From the NCBI RefSeq assembly GCF_000956525.1, contig NZ_JYIW01000022.1:124001-188000 (forward strand): 64,000 nt of DNA, written 5' to 3'. The translations under genes and the position numbers were made by a program. The notes beneath the pieces were generated by a model. The model had not been told where the DNA came from. It searched no databases and saw only the letters and a program-made list of their open reading frames with translations. Positions 8,612-16,919 of the stretch are shown one piece after another. This DNA is from Microbacterium oxydans. Lineage in GTDB: Bacteria > Actinomycetota > Actinomycetes > Actinomycetales > Microbacteriaceae. The first letter of the stretch is position 1. The number at the start of each line of letters is the position of its first letter.

Positions 8612-9532
8612 ATGACCGTCGCTGCCGTTGATCCCGCCACCACAGGGCAGAAGACGCACCGGTACCTGCGCCTGTCGCTGGTGTTCGTGGTCGTCGCGCT
8701 ATTGGCGAGCGTCGCGATCGAGATGGTCGTCGTGTCGTGGGACCCGTTCATGCTGGGGTGGAACCCGCTCCCCTCGATCAGCCATGCCTTCTACACGCCG
8801 GTGCGGTCGGTGTTCGTCGGTGCGCTGATCGCCACGTCGCTCGCCATGCTCGCCCTCTCCGGTCGCGGTCGCGAAGCCATCCTGCTCGACATCGCCGCCG
8901 TCTTCGCGCCGCTGATCGCGATCGTGCCGACCGGCATCGCTCCGGAGCATCCGATCGGCGACCTGCGGTGCCCCGGCACCGACGACTGCATCCCGACCGG
9001 GTATATCGGCGAGGTGCGCGCCGGGGTCGCGATCTACGTCGTCGTCGTGCTCCTGGTCGTCGTCACGATGGCCGCGGTCCGTGCGAAGAAGCAGATCGTG
9101 ACGCCGGGCGCGGCGCTCGTCTCGGGCATCGCGGTGCTGGCGGCGGTCGTAGTGGCAGCGCTCGCCTTCATCCCTGGGCTGAACGCCGACTTCCCGTTCA
9201 ATTTCTGGCCGTATCCTCCGAGCATCCACTTCCTCGTGACGCTGCTGTTCTTCGGCACCTTCGTCGCCGTGCCGGTCCTGCATTCGCGCGGGCCGGTCGA
9301 CGAGACCGAGACGCCACCGACCCCGCGGCAGCGCAGCATCTATCGCTGGGTCGCCCGCCTGTTGATCGCCGACCTCCTGCTCCTGCTGGCCGCCTTCATC
9401 TTCCGCGACGAGCTCGGCACCTTCCCGCTCGTGCTGATCGGCGAGGCGGTGGCGCTCAGCCTGTTCGCCTGGTTCTGGTGGGTGCAGACGTTCCAGCGGT
9501 GGGACGACGCGAACCCGCCGACCCTCCTCTGA
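8612..9532 (+). CDS. DUF998 domain-containing membrane protein
   Basis: A 306-residue integral membrane protein with about seven predicted helices, arranged as in DUF998: an N-terminal helix, a WNPLPSISHAFYTPVRSVFVGALI region, FAPLIAIVPTG, and several C-terminal helices ending in FAWFWWVQTF. An extracytoplasmic loop with two cysteines (CPGTDDC) sits near residue 120. The ATG at 8612 is preferred because AGGAAGGGG precedes it at the right distance; an in-frame ATG 13 codons upstream lacks a site. The function of DUF998 is not known. Confidence 0.75.
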   Translation: MTVAAVDPATTGQKTHRYLRLSLVFVVVALLASVAIEMVVVSWDPFMLGWNPLPSISHAFYTPVRSVFVGALIATSLAMLALSGRGREAILLDIAAVFAPLIAIVPTGIAPEHPIGDLRCPGTDDCIPTGYIGEVRAGVAIYVVVVLLVVVTMAAVRAKKQIVTPGAALVSGIAVLAAVVVAALAFIPGLNADFPFNFWPYPPSIHFLVTLLFFGTFVAVPVLHSRGPVDETETPPTPRQRSIYRWVARLLIADLLLLLAAFIFRDELGTFPLVLIGEAVALSLFAWFWWVQTFQRWDDANPPTLL

Positions 9533-9562
9533 CGGTCGGCGGGCTGGGGCGAGTGGGATCAC

Positions 9563-10561
9563 TCAGTCGTCGAGCGTCACCACGAGCTTCCCCCGGTGTC
9601 CCCCGCCGGCGAGATCGGCAAGGGCATCCGGCAGCCGATCGAAGGGGTACGTCTTCGCGACCACCGGCCGGATGATGCCGGCGTCGACGAGGGCCGCGAC
9701 CTCGGCGAGCTGCTCGCCGTCCGCGCGCATGAACAGGAACTCGTAGGTGACGCCGAGCTTGTTCGCCTGCGCGCGGATCCTGCGACTGAGAGCGGCGATC
9801 GCGAGACGCAGCACGGGGTTCATCCCCTGCCGCCTGGCGAACGCCGGATCGGGCGGCCCGGAGATGCCGATCGCCTTTCCACCCGGTCGCAGCACCCGCA
9901 GCGACTTCTTCAGATTCTCGCCGCCGAGGCTGTCGAGCACGAGATCGTAGCCGGACAGCACCGCCGCGAAGTCCTCGCTGCGGTAGTCGATCACGATGTC
10001 GGCGCCGAGCTCGCGCACGAAGTCGGAATTCGCAGCGCTCGCGGTGGTGGCGACCGTCGCGCCGAGATGCCGAGCGAGCTGGATCGCGATCGCACCGACG
10101 CCACCGGCGCCCGCATGGATCAGCACCCTGTGCCCAGGCTGCACGTTCCCGCGTTCGACGAGTGCCTGCCAGGTCGTGAGTGCGACGAGCGGCAGCGATC
10201 CGGCCTCCACCATCGAGATGCGCTCCGGCACGATCGCGAGGTCGCTCTCGGCGACCGCGATGCGCTCCGCGAACGTGCCGATCCGAGCCGCGTCCGGCCG
10301 CGCGAAGACACGGTCACCAGGCCGGAACCGCTGCACGAGTCGTCCGACGCGAATGACCGTCCCCGCCACATCGTTCCCCAGGACGAGGGGCAGTCGGTAG
10401 GGCAGGATCTGAGCGAACTCCCCCAGACGGATCTTCTCGTCCAGCTGGTTGAGGCCGGCCGCCTCCACCCGCACCAGCACGTCTCCCTCCCCTACCTCCG
10501 GCTCCGGAACCTCCTGCTGCACCAGGGGCTGGGCGTACTTCTCGACGACGAACGCTCGCAT
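9563..10561 (-). CDS. NADP-dependent zinc-independent oxidoreductase (quinone oxidoreductase family)
   Basis: A 332-residue medium-chain dehydrogenase/reductase without catalytic zinc ligands. It has the N-terminal GroES-like fold (MRAFVVEKYAQP start, PLVLGNDVAGTV) and a Rossmann domain with HAGAGGVGAIAIQLARHLGA, typical of QorA/NADPH:quinone reductases. It should reduce quinones or enones with NADPH. Start at 10561 fits the family N-terminus. It follows the SDR gene by 28 bases on the same strand, and both are probably controlled by the divergent TetR regulator at 11403. Confidence 0.85.
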   Translation of the reverse strand: MRAFVVEKYAQPLVQQEVPEPEVGEGDVLVRVEAAGLNQLDEKIRLGEFAQILPYRLPLVLGNDVAGTVIRVGRLVQRFRPGDRVFARPDAARIGTFAERIAVAESDLAIVPERISMVEAGSLPLVALTTWQALVERGNVQPGHRVLIHAGAGGVGAIAIQLARHLGATVATTASAANSDFVRELGADIVIDYRSEDFAAVLSGYDLVLDSLGGENLKKSLRVLRPGGKAIGISGPPDPAFARRQGMNPVLRLAIAALSRRIRAQANKLGVTYEFLFMRADGEQLAEVAALVDAGIIRPVVAKTYPFDRLPDALADLAGGGHRGKLVVTLDD

Positions 10562-10589
10562 GCCGCTTCCCTTTCGGATGCTCGGTGCG

Positions 10590-11303
10590 TCAGGCCGTCG
10601 CGGTCCGCAGCTGCGGGTAGAGCGCTTCCAGCGGCGCGCTGAGCCCGGCCTTGACCTGCACCGAGACATCATCCGCGAGCACCTCGTACTCGTCCCGCTC
10701 GGTCGCATCCAGGACGGCGCGCACGAGATCGGCCGGGTCGGTCTTCGGGTCGTCGACGTGCTGGGCCATCGCGGTGTCGACGTATCCGACGTGCACGCCG
10801 ACGACGTGCACTCCCGCGGGCGCGAGCTCGAGGCGCAGTGAGTTCGTGACCGACCACAGGGCCGCCTTGGTGGCGCTGTAGATGCCGCCGACCGCGAACC
10901 AGGCGAGCGCTGAGTGGATGTCGATGATCGTCGCACCCGCGCGCCCGGACAGGAGCGGGGCGTATGCCCTCGTCAAGAACAGCGGTCCGAGGAAGTTCGT
11001 CTCGACGTTCCGCCGGATGTCCTCATCCGAGTGGGTCAGGATCCCAGCCGTCGGCACGGATGCGCCGGCGTTGTTGATCAGCACGGTCACGTCGGGCGCT
11101 GCCTCGACGACGGCGCTGATCGACGCGGGGTCGGTGACGTCGAGGGCGAGCGGCACGACGCGCTCGTCATCCCAGGTGCGCGGCGTTCGGGCGGTGGCGT
11201 AGACCTTGGCCGCGCCGCGCGCGAGTGCCTCGGCGACGAACGCCGAGCCGATGCCTCCGTTCGCTCCGGTGATCAGGACGACGGCTCCGGTGAGTGCAGG
11301 CAT
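10590..11303 (-). CDS. SDR family NAD(P)-dependent oxidoreductase
   Basis: A 237-residue classical short-chain dehydrogenase. It has the cofactor motif TGANGGIG (12-19), NNAG (77-80), the catalytic serine S131 and the YSATK motif (Y142, K146). Members of this subgroup reduce small carbonyl compounds. It is the promoter-proximal gene of a two-gene unit with the quinone oxidoreductase. The divergent TetR gene starts 99 bases away, so redox stress or xenobiotic control is likely. Confidence 0.9.
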   Translation of the reverse strand: MPALTGAVVLITGANGGIGSAFVAEALARGAAKVYATARTPRTWDDERVVPLALDVTDPASISAVVEAAPDVTVLINNAGASVPTAGILTHSDEDIRRNVETNFLGPLFLTRAYAPLLSGRAGATIIDIHSALAWFAVGGIYSATKAALWSVTNSLRLELAPAGVHVVGVHVGYVDTAMAQHVDDPKTDPADLVRAVLDATERDEYEVLADDVSVQVKAGLSAPLEALYPQLRTATA

Positions 11304-11365
11304 GGACTGTTCTCTCTTCTTTGCGACAATGGATACTGAGCGTGCGCATAAGCGACTTCACTCAT

Positions 11366-11383
11366 AACTGAGGCCGCTCAGTT
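11366..11383. promoter_or_regulatory. Putative TetR operator between SDR and tetR genes
   Basis: The palindrome AACTGAGGCCGCTCAGTT has 7-bp arms (AACTGAG/CTCAGTT) around four central bases. It lies 20 bases before the tetR start and inside the 99-bp divergent intergenic region. A second TACTGAGC half-site sits near 11335. Position and symmetry suggest autoregulation and control of the SDR operon by the TetR protein; this is inference. Confidence 0.55.
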
Positions 11384-11402
11384 TCTATTCCCGGAGGATG
11401 CC

Positions 11403-12002
11403 ATGTCGACCGAAGTCTCAGTCGGCCGCCGCGAGCGGAACAAGCAGCAGAAGCTCGAGCGCATCACCGCCGCCGCGTCGGAGCTCTTCGCCGAGCACGG
11501 CATCGACGACGTCACGACCCAGCAGATCGCCGAGCGGGCGGATGTCGGCACCGGCACGCTCTTCCTCTACGCGAAGACCAAGGGCGAGCTGCTCCTGCTC
11601 GTGCAGAACGCGCACTATGCGGTCGCCCTGCAGGATGGGATCGCTGCGAGCGCGCGGATCGCCGACACCCTCGACGCGATCATGGCGCTGCTGCGACCGA
11701 TCATCGAGTGCAACCGGGTGCAGATCGAGAACGGCCGTGTGTACCTGCGCGAGATGGTGTTCGGGGATCCGTCCGACGCGAACCATGCCGAAGCGCTCCG
11801 CATCGTCGGCGGCACCGAGCACGCGGCGACCGCCATCCTGCAGCGCGACCCGGACATCGGCGAGGAGCAGGCGGCGACCAGCGCCCGCATCCTGTCGGCC
11901 ATCATGTTCCTGACGATGGCGGCGAGCATCAACGCGACCATGACCGTCGACGAGATCGCGCAGGACGTCCGCGCGCAGGTGGCAACGCTGCTCGGACGCT
12001 AG
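11403..12002 (+). CDS. TetR/AcrR family transcriptional regulator
   Basis: A 199-residue repressor. The N-terminal DNA-binding domain reads ERITAAASELFAEHGIDDVT followed by TQQIAERADVGTGTLFLYAKTKGELL, a clear TetR helix-turn-helix (residues about 18-62). The remaining helical part should bind an unknown ligand. A strong GGAGG precedes the ATG by five bases. Divergence from the SDR/quinone oxidoreductase pair and the shared palindrome make those genes its likely targets. Confidence 0.92.
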   Translation: MSTEVSVGRRERNKQQKLERITAAASELFAEHGIDDVTTQQIAERADVGTGTLFLYAKTKGELLLLVQNAHYAVALQDGIAASARIADTLDAIMALLRPIIECNRVQIENGRVYLREMVFGDPSDANHAEALRIVGGTEHAATAILQRDPDIGEEQAATSARILSAIMFLTMAASINATMTVDEIAQDVRAQVATLLGR

Positions 12003-12008
12003 CTCGGC

Positions 12009-13400
12009 TCAGCGCCGGATCGAGTCGTTGAACGGGTTCGCCTCGAGCGTGAAGTCGGTCGTCGCATCAGCCCAGGTACCGCCTGCAGTCGGCTGACGGC
12101 GGCGGCGCAGCGCGGCGAGCGCGGCGGTCGCCGGGACACCGAGCGCGAGGGCGAGCCCGCCCTGCAGGCTCCGGTCCTCGGCGCCGAGCACGCTCGCACG
12201 GTGCCAGGCCTCGTGCATCGAGCCACCGCGAGCGGCGGGCACACGTTTCGGCGGCAGTGCGCCGGCCCTGCGGAGCGCGACGAGCTGCTCGACCCGATCC
12301 CACCACGTCGACTCCGCCTCCGGGTGGAAGTAGTTGTCGCGCAGCCAGTCGGGATGCGGATGCCGGAACCGGCCGGCTACGACCTCGCTGCGACCGCCGA
12401 GCAGACCGCTGCCGACGAACACGGTGTTCAGCAGGCTCTTGCTCACGCCGAACGAGTCGAGCGCGATCACCGGGATGCCGAGGGCCGTCGCCTCGATCGC
12501 GGCCGTCGAGCTCACCGTCACGAGACCGGCCGCACTGTCGAGGGCGGTGGCCATCGACTCGTACGAGAACACGAGGTTGTCCGGGCGCCTGGTCGGCAGC
12601 AGCTCCGCGTAGGGCGCGCGTTCGAGGTGGGTCTCCGCCTCCCCCGGCCTCGACCGCAGCTTCACGACGATCCGTCGACCCGGGTCGACCTCGGCGGCGC
12701 GCACCAGCATCGCCGCGATCTCGGCACGCTCGTCCACCCCGACGGGCACGAGCGCCTGCGCCGCGAACACGATGTCGGTCGCGGGCGGTCGCACCGGCGT
12801 CAGGGGTTCGGGTCGTTCGGCCACCGCCACGGCGTTCCGGCCACCGGAGACGGCATCGACCCGGATGTGCTCGGGGCGCAGCATCCGCTGTCGACGCCTC
12901 GCGAAGGGGAGCGTCGCGAGGGCCGTCGGCAGCTGCACGCCGATACGGTGTCCGAGCTCGTCGAAGGCGCGCGCCTCGCGGTGCGAGTGGACGATCATGA
13001 GGTCGGTGTGCCGGCGGGAATCCAGTGCCCCGCGCTGGGCAGGGATGGCCATGCCTGGCAGACCCGAGACCGTGACCGGTCGGTGCGAGAGCGCGTCGAT
13101 CACGCGCCCCATCAGTCGCACGAACGGTCCGCGGCCGGCGAGCAGCGCGACGTCGGGCCGCTGCCCCTCCAGCCACGCCAACGTCTCGGCGAACCGCACC
13201 CTGGTCACCTGCTCCGGCAGCATCCCTGTTCCGGCGAGCGCCGTGCGCTGCTGCTCGATGCTCGCCGTGAGCGGCGTGCGCACCAGCAGCAGGTGCGATC
13301 GGATGCCGGGCACGCCGCCGAGCAGCGACGCGGCCCACTTCACGAACGAGTCGGCGTCGGCGATCGCGACGACCCGTAGGCCGTCCCGACCCGTTGGCAT
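12009..13400 (-). CDS. DUF6716 putative glycosyltransferase
   Basis: A 463-residue protein resembling the actinobacterial DUF6716 family: an N-terminal Rossmann-like start (GLRVVAIADADSFVKWAASLL), a middle HTDLMIVHSHREARAFDELG segment, and a C-terminal half resembling CDP-glycerol/capsule-type GT-B domains (RRIVVKLRSRPGE, VTVSSTAAIEATALGIPVI). Start 13400 is favoured by AGGAG eight bases upstream; an alternative ATG at 13430 overlaps the neuB stop. It is the last gene of the nonulosonic acid operon, so it probably acts in glycan assembly. The precise donor and acceptor are unknown. Confidence 0.7.
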   Translation of the reverse strand: MPTGRDGLRVVAIADADSFVKWAASLLGGVPGIRSHLLLVRTPLTASIEQQRTALAGTGMLPEQVTRVRFAETLAWLEGQRPDVALLAGRGPFVRLMGRVIDALSHRPVTVSGLPGMAIPAQRGALDSRRHTDLMIVHSHREARAFDELGHRIGVQLPTALATLPFARRRQRMLRPEHIRVDAVSGGRNAVAVAERPEPLTPVRPPATDIVFAAQALVPVGVDERAEIAAMLVRAAEVDPGRRIVVKLRSRPGEAETHLERAPYAELLPTRRPDNLVFSYESMATALDSAAGLVTVSSTAAIEATALGIPVIALDSFGVSKSLLNTVFVGSGLLGGRSEVVAGRFRHPHPDWLRDNYFHPEAESTWWDRVEQLVALRRAGALPPKRVPAARGGSMHEAWHRASVLGAEDRSLQGGLALALGVPATAALAALRRRRQPTAGGTWADATTDFTLEANPFNDSIRR

Positions 13401-13426
13401 GGGGTCTCCTGCCACACGGTCTCGTG

Positions 13427-14299
13427 TCATGCGGAGACGCGGCGCAGCTTCGCCATCGGTGCGCGCTCGCTGTCGAACACGCGCTTGACGCCGTCGCCGA
13501 GCGCCGACTCGATCACCCGGATATCGCGCACGAGGTGCTCCAGCCCGCCCGGCTCGAGGGATGCCGCGTGGTCGGAGCCCCACATCGTGCGATCGAGCGT
13601 GATGTGGCGCTCGACCGCGACCGCGCCGATCGCGACGGCGGCGAGCGAGATCTGCAGACCGCGCTCGTGGCCGGAGTAGCCGACCGGGATGCCGGGGTAC
13701 CGGTCGCGCAGGGTGGCGATCGCGCGGAGGTTCGCCTCTTCGGGGTCCAGCGGGTACGTCGAGGTCGCGTGCATGAGCACGACACGGTCGGTGCCGAGCG
13801 TGTCGAGGGCGCGGTCGATCTGCGCGATGGTCGACATGCCGGTGGAGAGGATGACGGGCTTCCCGGTCGCGCGGAGCGCCTGCAGCAGTTCGGTGTCGGT
13901 GAGGCTCGCAGAGGCGACCTTGTGCGCCACCACGTGCAGCTCTTCCAGGAAGTCGACGCTCGGCACATCCCACGGCGAGGCGAACCAGTCGAGGCCGAGC
14001 AGCGTGGCGTGATCGCCGATCTCGACGTACTCATCGCGGCCGAACTCGACCCGGCGGCGGTAGTCGAGGTAGCTCATGGTGCCCCAAGGCGTCTCCCGGG
14101 GGACGTCGCGCATGTGCTCCGGCGTGGAGATCTCCGGCGTGCGCTTCTGGAACTTCACCGCGTCGGCGCCGGCCCGCGCCGCGACGTCGATGAGGCGTTT
14201 CGCGATCTCGACGTCGCCGTTGTGGTTCAGGCCGATCTCCGCGATCACATAGGCGGGGTGACCGCCTCCGATCACGTGCGATCCGATGCTGACAGTCAT
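13427..14299 (-). CDS. neuB: N-acetylneuraminate synthase family protein (NeuB-like), lacking the SAF domain
   Basis: A 290-residue NeuB-type TIM barrel that should condense phosphoenolpyruvate with a hexose or its 6-phosphate to a nonulosonic acid. Seen motifs: YVIAEIGLNHNGD, ADAVKFQKR, ILSTGMST, HATSTYPL, GYSGHE and ERHITLDRTMWGSDHAASL, which line the metal and PEP site. It stops soon after the barrel (ERAPMAKLRRVSA), whereas sialic acid synthases of about 340-350 residues continue into an SAF (antifreeze-like) domain. No NeuC epimerase is nearby. GGAGG precedes the ATG at 14299. It lies 95 bases downstream of the neuA fusion and 26 bases before the DUF6716 start. Confidence 0.88.
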   Translation of the reverse strand: MTVSIGSHVIGGGHPAYVIAEIGLNHNGDVEIAKRLIDVAARAGADAVKFQKRTPEISTPEHMRDVPRETPWGTMSYLDYRRRVEFGRDEYVEIGDHATLLGLDWFASPWDVPSVDFLEELHVVAHKVASASLTDTELLQALRATGKPVILSTGMSTIAQIDRALDTLGTDRVVLMHATSTYPLDPEEANLRAIATLRDRYPGIPVGYSGHERGLQISLAAVAIGAVAVERHITLDRTMWGSDHAASLEPGGLEHLVRDIRVIESALGDGVKRVFDSERAPMAKLRRVSA

Positions 14300-14394
14300 G
14301 AATCCTCCGGTCGTCGAGCGGTCAGGAAGTCCCCTCCCCTCCTGAGTACGCCTCGACGGTGAACATCGTGCGACCGGCGGGTGACCGGCATCGG

Positions 14395-15561
14395 TCAGCT
14401 CGACAACACCCGTTCGATCAGCTCCCGCACCGCACCATCGCCCCCCGATCGCGACAGGATGACGCGGGCCTGCTCCAACACTTTCGGGTGCGCGTTCGCC
14501 ACGGCGACCGGCCACCCGACGATGCGCATCGCCGGCAGATCGTTGACGTCGTTCCCGAGGTACGCGATGTCGTCGAGGGCCACGCCGGTCGTCTCGGCCC
14601 AGGCCCGCAGCGCCGACTCCTTGTCGTCGATGCCGTGCAGCACCGGCACGCGCAGCTTCTCGGCCCGCGCCCGGACGACCGGGTTCACCTCGGTCGAGAG
14701 GATCAGCATCGGTACACCCGCTCTGCGGAGCATCGCGACGCCCATGCCGTCCTCACGACTGACGCGGACCTGCTCGCGTCCGTCTGCGTCGACGATCGCC
14801 GTGTCATCCGTGTGCACGCCGTCGAAGTCGGTCACGACTGCGTTCGCCGGTATCGGATGCGGCTGCTCCTGCCGTGCGGCGAGCGCCCTCGCGATGCCGA
14901 GCTGCTGTTCGTCGTCGATCTCGATCGCCGTCCACTCCGGCACCTCGGCGATCCGGATGCGGCCGAAGAACCGATGGCGGCTCTCGCGGAAACCCTCGGT
15001 GCGGAACACGTAGAAGGCACCCGACTCGAGGTGATGCGGCTCCCGGTCCTGTCGACGCGGTCGGAACGAGGCGTCGTGGTTGATCGCGATCCCCTCGCCG
15101 TCGGCGCCGCGGCGCCAGAGGAATCCGTAGGTCTCGAACGCCGAGAACACGCTGTCGGCGCGGCCGGCGCGGATGTCGCTCACGGCCGTCGCGAGCGCCG
15201 CACTGGGGATGAATGGCGAGGTCGCCTGCAGGAACGCGACGATCTGCGGCGTCACCCCCTCGAGCTCGAGGTGGTCGAGTGCGTGCAGGATCGCGCTCTC
15301 GGACGAGGCCGTGTCGCCGGAGAGCTCGGCCGGTCGGTGCACCACCCTGGCCCCGGCCGCCTCGCTCACGGCGGCGATCTCGGCATCGTCGGTGGAGACC
15401 ACGACCAGGTCGATGCCCTCAGCTGCCTGCGCGGCATGGATCGCCCGCTGCACGAGCGGCACACCGCCGACCGGTTGCAGGTTCTTGCGAGGCACGCCCT
15501 TCGATCCGCCCCTCGCAGGGATGATCGCCACCGCGGTCACCGTCGTCGTGTCCGTCATCAT
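14395..15561 (-). CDS. neuA: Bifunctional acylneuraminate cytidylyltransferase / KdsC-like HAD phosphatase
   Basis: A 388-residue fusion. Residues about 8-230 are a CMP-sialic acid synthetase: AIIPARGGSKGVPRKNL, DLVVVSTDD, FLQATSPF and a late ESGAFYVF. Residues about 235-388 are a HAD phosphatase of the KdsC type, with NAVVTDFDGVHTDD (DxD nucleophile pair), ILSTEVNPVV and YLGNDVNDLPAM. It would both dephosphorylate a nonulosonate 9-phosphate and activate the free sugar with CTP. The ATG at 15561 overlaps the stop of the polysialyltransferase-like gene; GAGGA precedes it. A synthetase plus phosphatase pair is what a Kdn-9-phosphate route needs; the substrate is inferred. Confidence 0.88.
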   Translation of the reverse strand: MMTDTTTVTAVAIIPARGGSKGVPRKNLQPVGGVPLVQRAIHAAQAAEGIDLVVVSTDDAEIAAVSEAAGARVVHRPAELSGDTASSESAILHALDHLELEGVTPQIVAFLQATSPFIPSAALATAVSDIRAGRADSVFSAFETYGFLWRRGADGEGIAINHDASFRPRRQDREPHHLESGAFYVFRTEGFRESRHRFFGRIRIAEVPEWTAIEIDDEQQLGIARALAARQEQPHPIPANAVVTDFDGVHTDDTAIVDADGREQVRVSREDGMGVAMLRRAGVPMLILSTEVNPVVRARAEKLRVPVLHGIDDKESALRAWAETTGVALDDIAYLGNDVNDLPAMRIVGWPVAVANAHPKVLEQARVILSRSGGDGAVRELIERVLSS

Positions 15562-16919
15562 CGTCCTCGAATCGCTCGCCATGCGCGTCCGGCGCGACGC
15601 TTGGCACCCAGCGCCGTGAGTCGCAGTTCCTCGACGCGTCCGGTGCCACCGCCTGGTCGCAGCGCCCGCTGCAGTCGCCCCGCCACCGGTGCTCCAGGCA
15701 GCCGCAGGGCCGCGAGCCGGGCCGGCGCGAAGTACCGGTCGCGTTCCTCAGCATCCGCTGCCGTGAGCCACTGCTCCGCACGCTCGCGGAGGTGCCCGGC
15801 GATCTCCGGCTGCATGGCGTAGCCGACCGCATCGATCAGCAGCTGCAGGTGATCCGGGTCGACGTCAGGCGTCTCCACGCGGGTGAGCGCGTCGACGATG
15901 GTCATCGGCACGCGATTGCTGTTCTCGTACGGCGTCAGGCGTGCGAGCATCGCCGCGGTGCCGCTCGACCCGATGGCCGTGCCGAACAGCGCGTGCACGG
16001 TCGGCAGCGCGGTCGAGAATCCCGCCACCACGGCCAGGGCATCGAGCCGGCTGGCGAGGAGCTCGGCGGCGAGCGCGCCGCGGTACTCGACGAACTCGCA
16101 CCCGTGGGACAGCGCGCGTTCGCGCACCGCATGGGTGAGCAGGGGCGGGGCGGCCGGATGCGGCTTGAAGACGATCCGCTCCGGCGACCACTGCGCAGCA
16201 CGGTCGATCAGGTCGCGTTGCAGCGCGATCTCCTCGCGCTGCGTCATCAGCCCCAGCGCCGAGAGGTACTGACCGAGCACGAGCACGGTCGATGCGCCGT
16301 CGTCGAGCGGTGCGCCGGCGGCATCCGTCACCGCTTCGCCATGGTCGGTCTCGAGCAGCACACGACGGAAGGCGTCGGACGACAGCGGCACGGATGCCGC
16401 GGCGGTCCCGCCGACGAGCGGCCGCACCCCCGGCACCACATCCACGTGCACCACACGATGGATGCGCGCCGAGACCGGGTGCCCGAGGGCGACGCGCATC
16501 GGCGAGTAGGTCATCAACCCGTCACCCACGATCGTGATGCGCGCGCGGGGGAAGATCGACAGCAGCGTGCGGGCCGGCGCCACCTGCGGGCTCTGCACCA
16601 GCAGCTCCAGGTCGTCCGGGTCGAGTCCCCAGGCGCGCGTGAGCAGCCGTTCGAGCAGGGGAAGGTCGACCGGCTCTGGCTCCCAGGAACTCGGATGCAG
16701 CGGCCCGAGCAGCGCACCGAGGTCTTCGATGCGGTCGAAGCGCGCTCGGAGCGTCCGCAGCGCGGGATCAACGGCGATCCCGACGACCGTCTCCGGCACC
16801 GACGAGGAGACGAACGGCACGAGGATGCGGTCGACGGATGCCCCGAGGAGCCCCTCGTCGATCGCGGCGGCCGCGGTCGCGAGCCCATAGGCGCTGTGCA
16901 GCGCGAACAGCTGGGTCAT
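15558..16919 (-). CDS. Alpha-2,8-polysialyltransferase family protein
   Basis: A 453-residue protein of the bacterial polysialyltransferase (GT52/GT38-like) type. It has an N-terminal QLFALHSAYGLATAAAAIDEG, an ARITIVGDGLMTYSP segment resembling the acidic D/E-D/E-G motif, and RIVFKPHPAAPP with the HP motif of bacterial sialyltransferases. These use CMP-activated nonulosonic acids and invert configuration. Its start overlaps the GT2 stop and its stop overlaps the neuA start by four bases on each side, so it is tightly co-translated. Together with neuA it suggests a polymeric sialic or Kdn-like surface glycan. Confidence 0.8.
   Translation of the reverse strand: MTQLFALHSAYGLATAAAAIDEGLLGASVDRILVPFVSSSVPETVVGIAVDPALRTLRARFDRIEDLGALLGPLHPSSWEPEPVDLPLLERLLTRAWGLDPDDLELLVQSPQVAPARTLLSIFPRARITIVGDGLMTYSPMRVALGHPVSARIHRVVHVDVVPGVRPLVGGTAAASVPLSSDAFRRVLLETDHGEAVTDAAGAPLDDGASTVLVLGQYLSALGLMTQREEIALQRDLIDRAAQWSPERIVFKPHPAAPPLLTHAVRERALSHGCEFVEYRGALAAELLASRLDALAVVAGFSTALPTVHALFGTAIGSSGTAAMLARLTPYENSNRVPMTIVDALTRVETPDVDPDHLQLLIDAVGYAMQPEIAGHLRERAEQWLTAADAEERDRYFAPARLAALRLPGAPVAGRLQRALRPGGGTGRVEELRLTALGAKRRAGRAWRAIRGR

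Noticed and set aside
13431..13973. Upstream extension of the DUF6716 gene
   Set aside because: It would overlap NeuB in another frame; AGGAG supports the start at 13400.
15558..15561. Second ATG of neuA as start
   Set aside because: Two adjacent ATG codons exist; 15561 overlaps the upstream stop in the usual ATGA form, so it was kept, though 15558 cannot be excluded.
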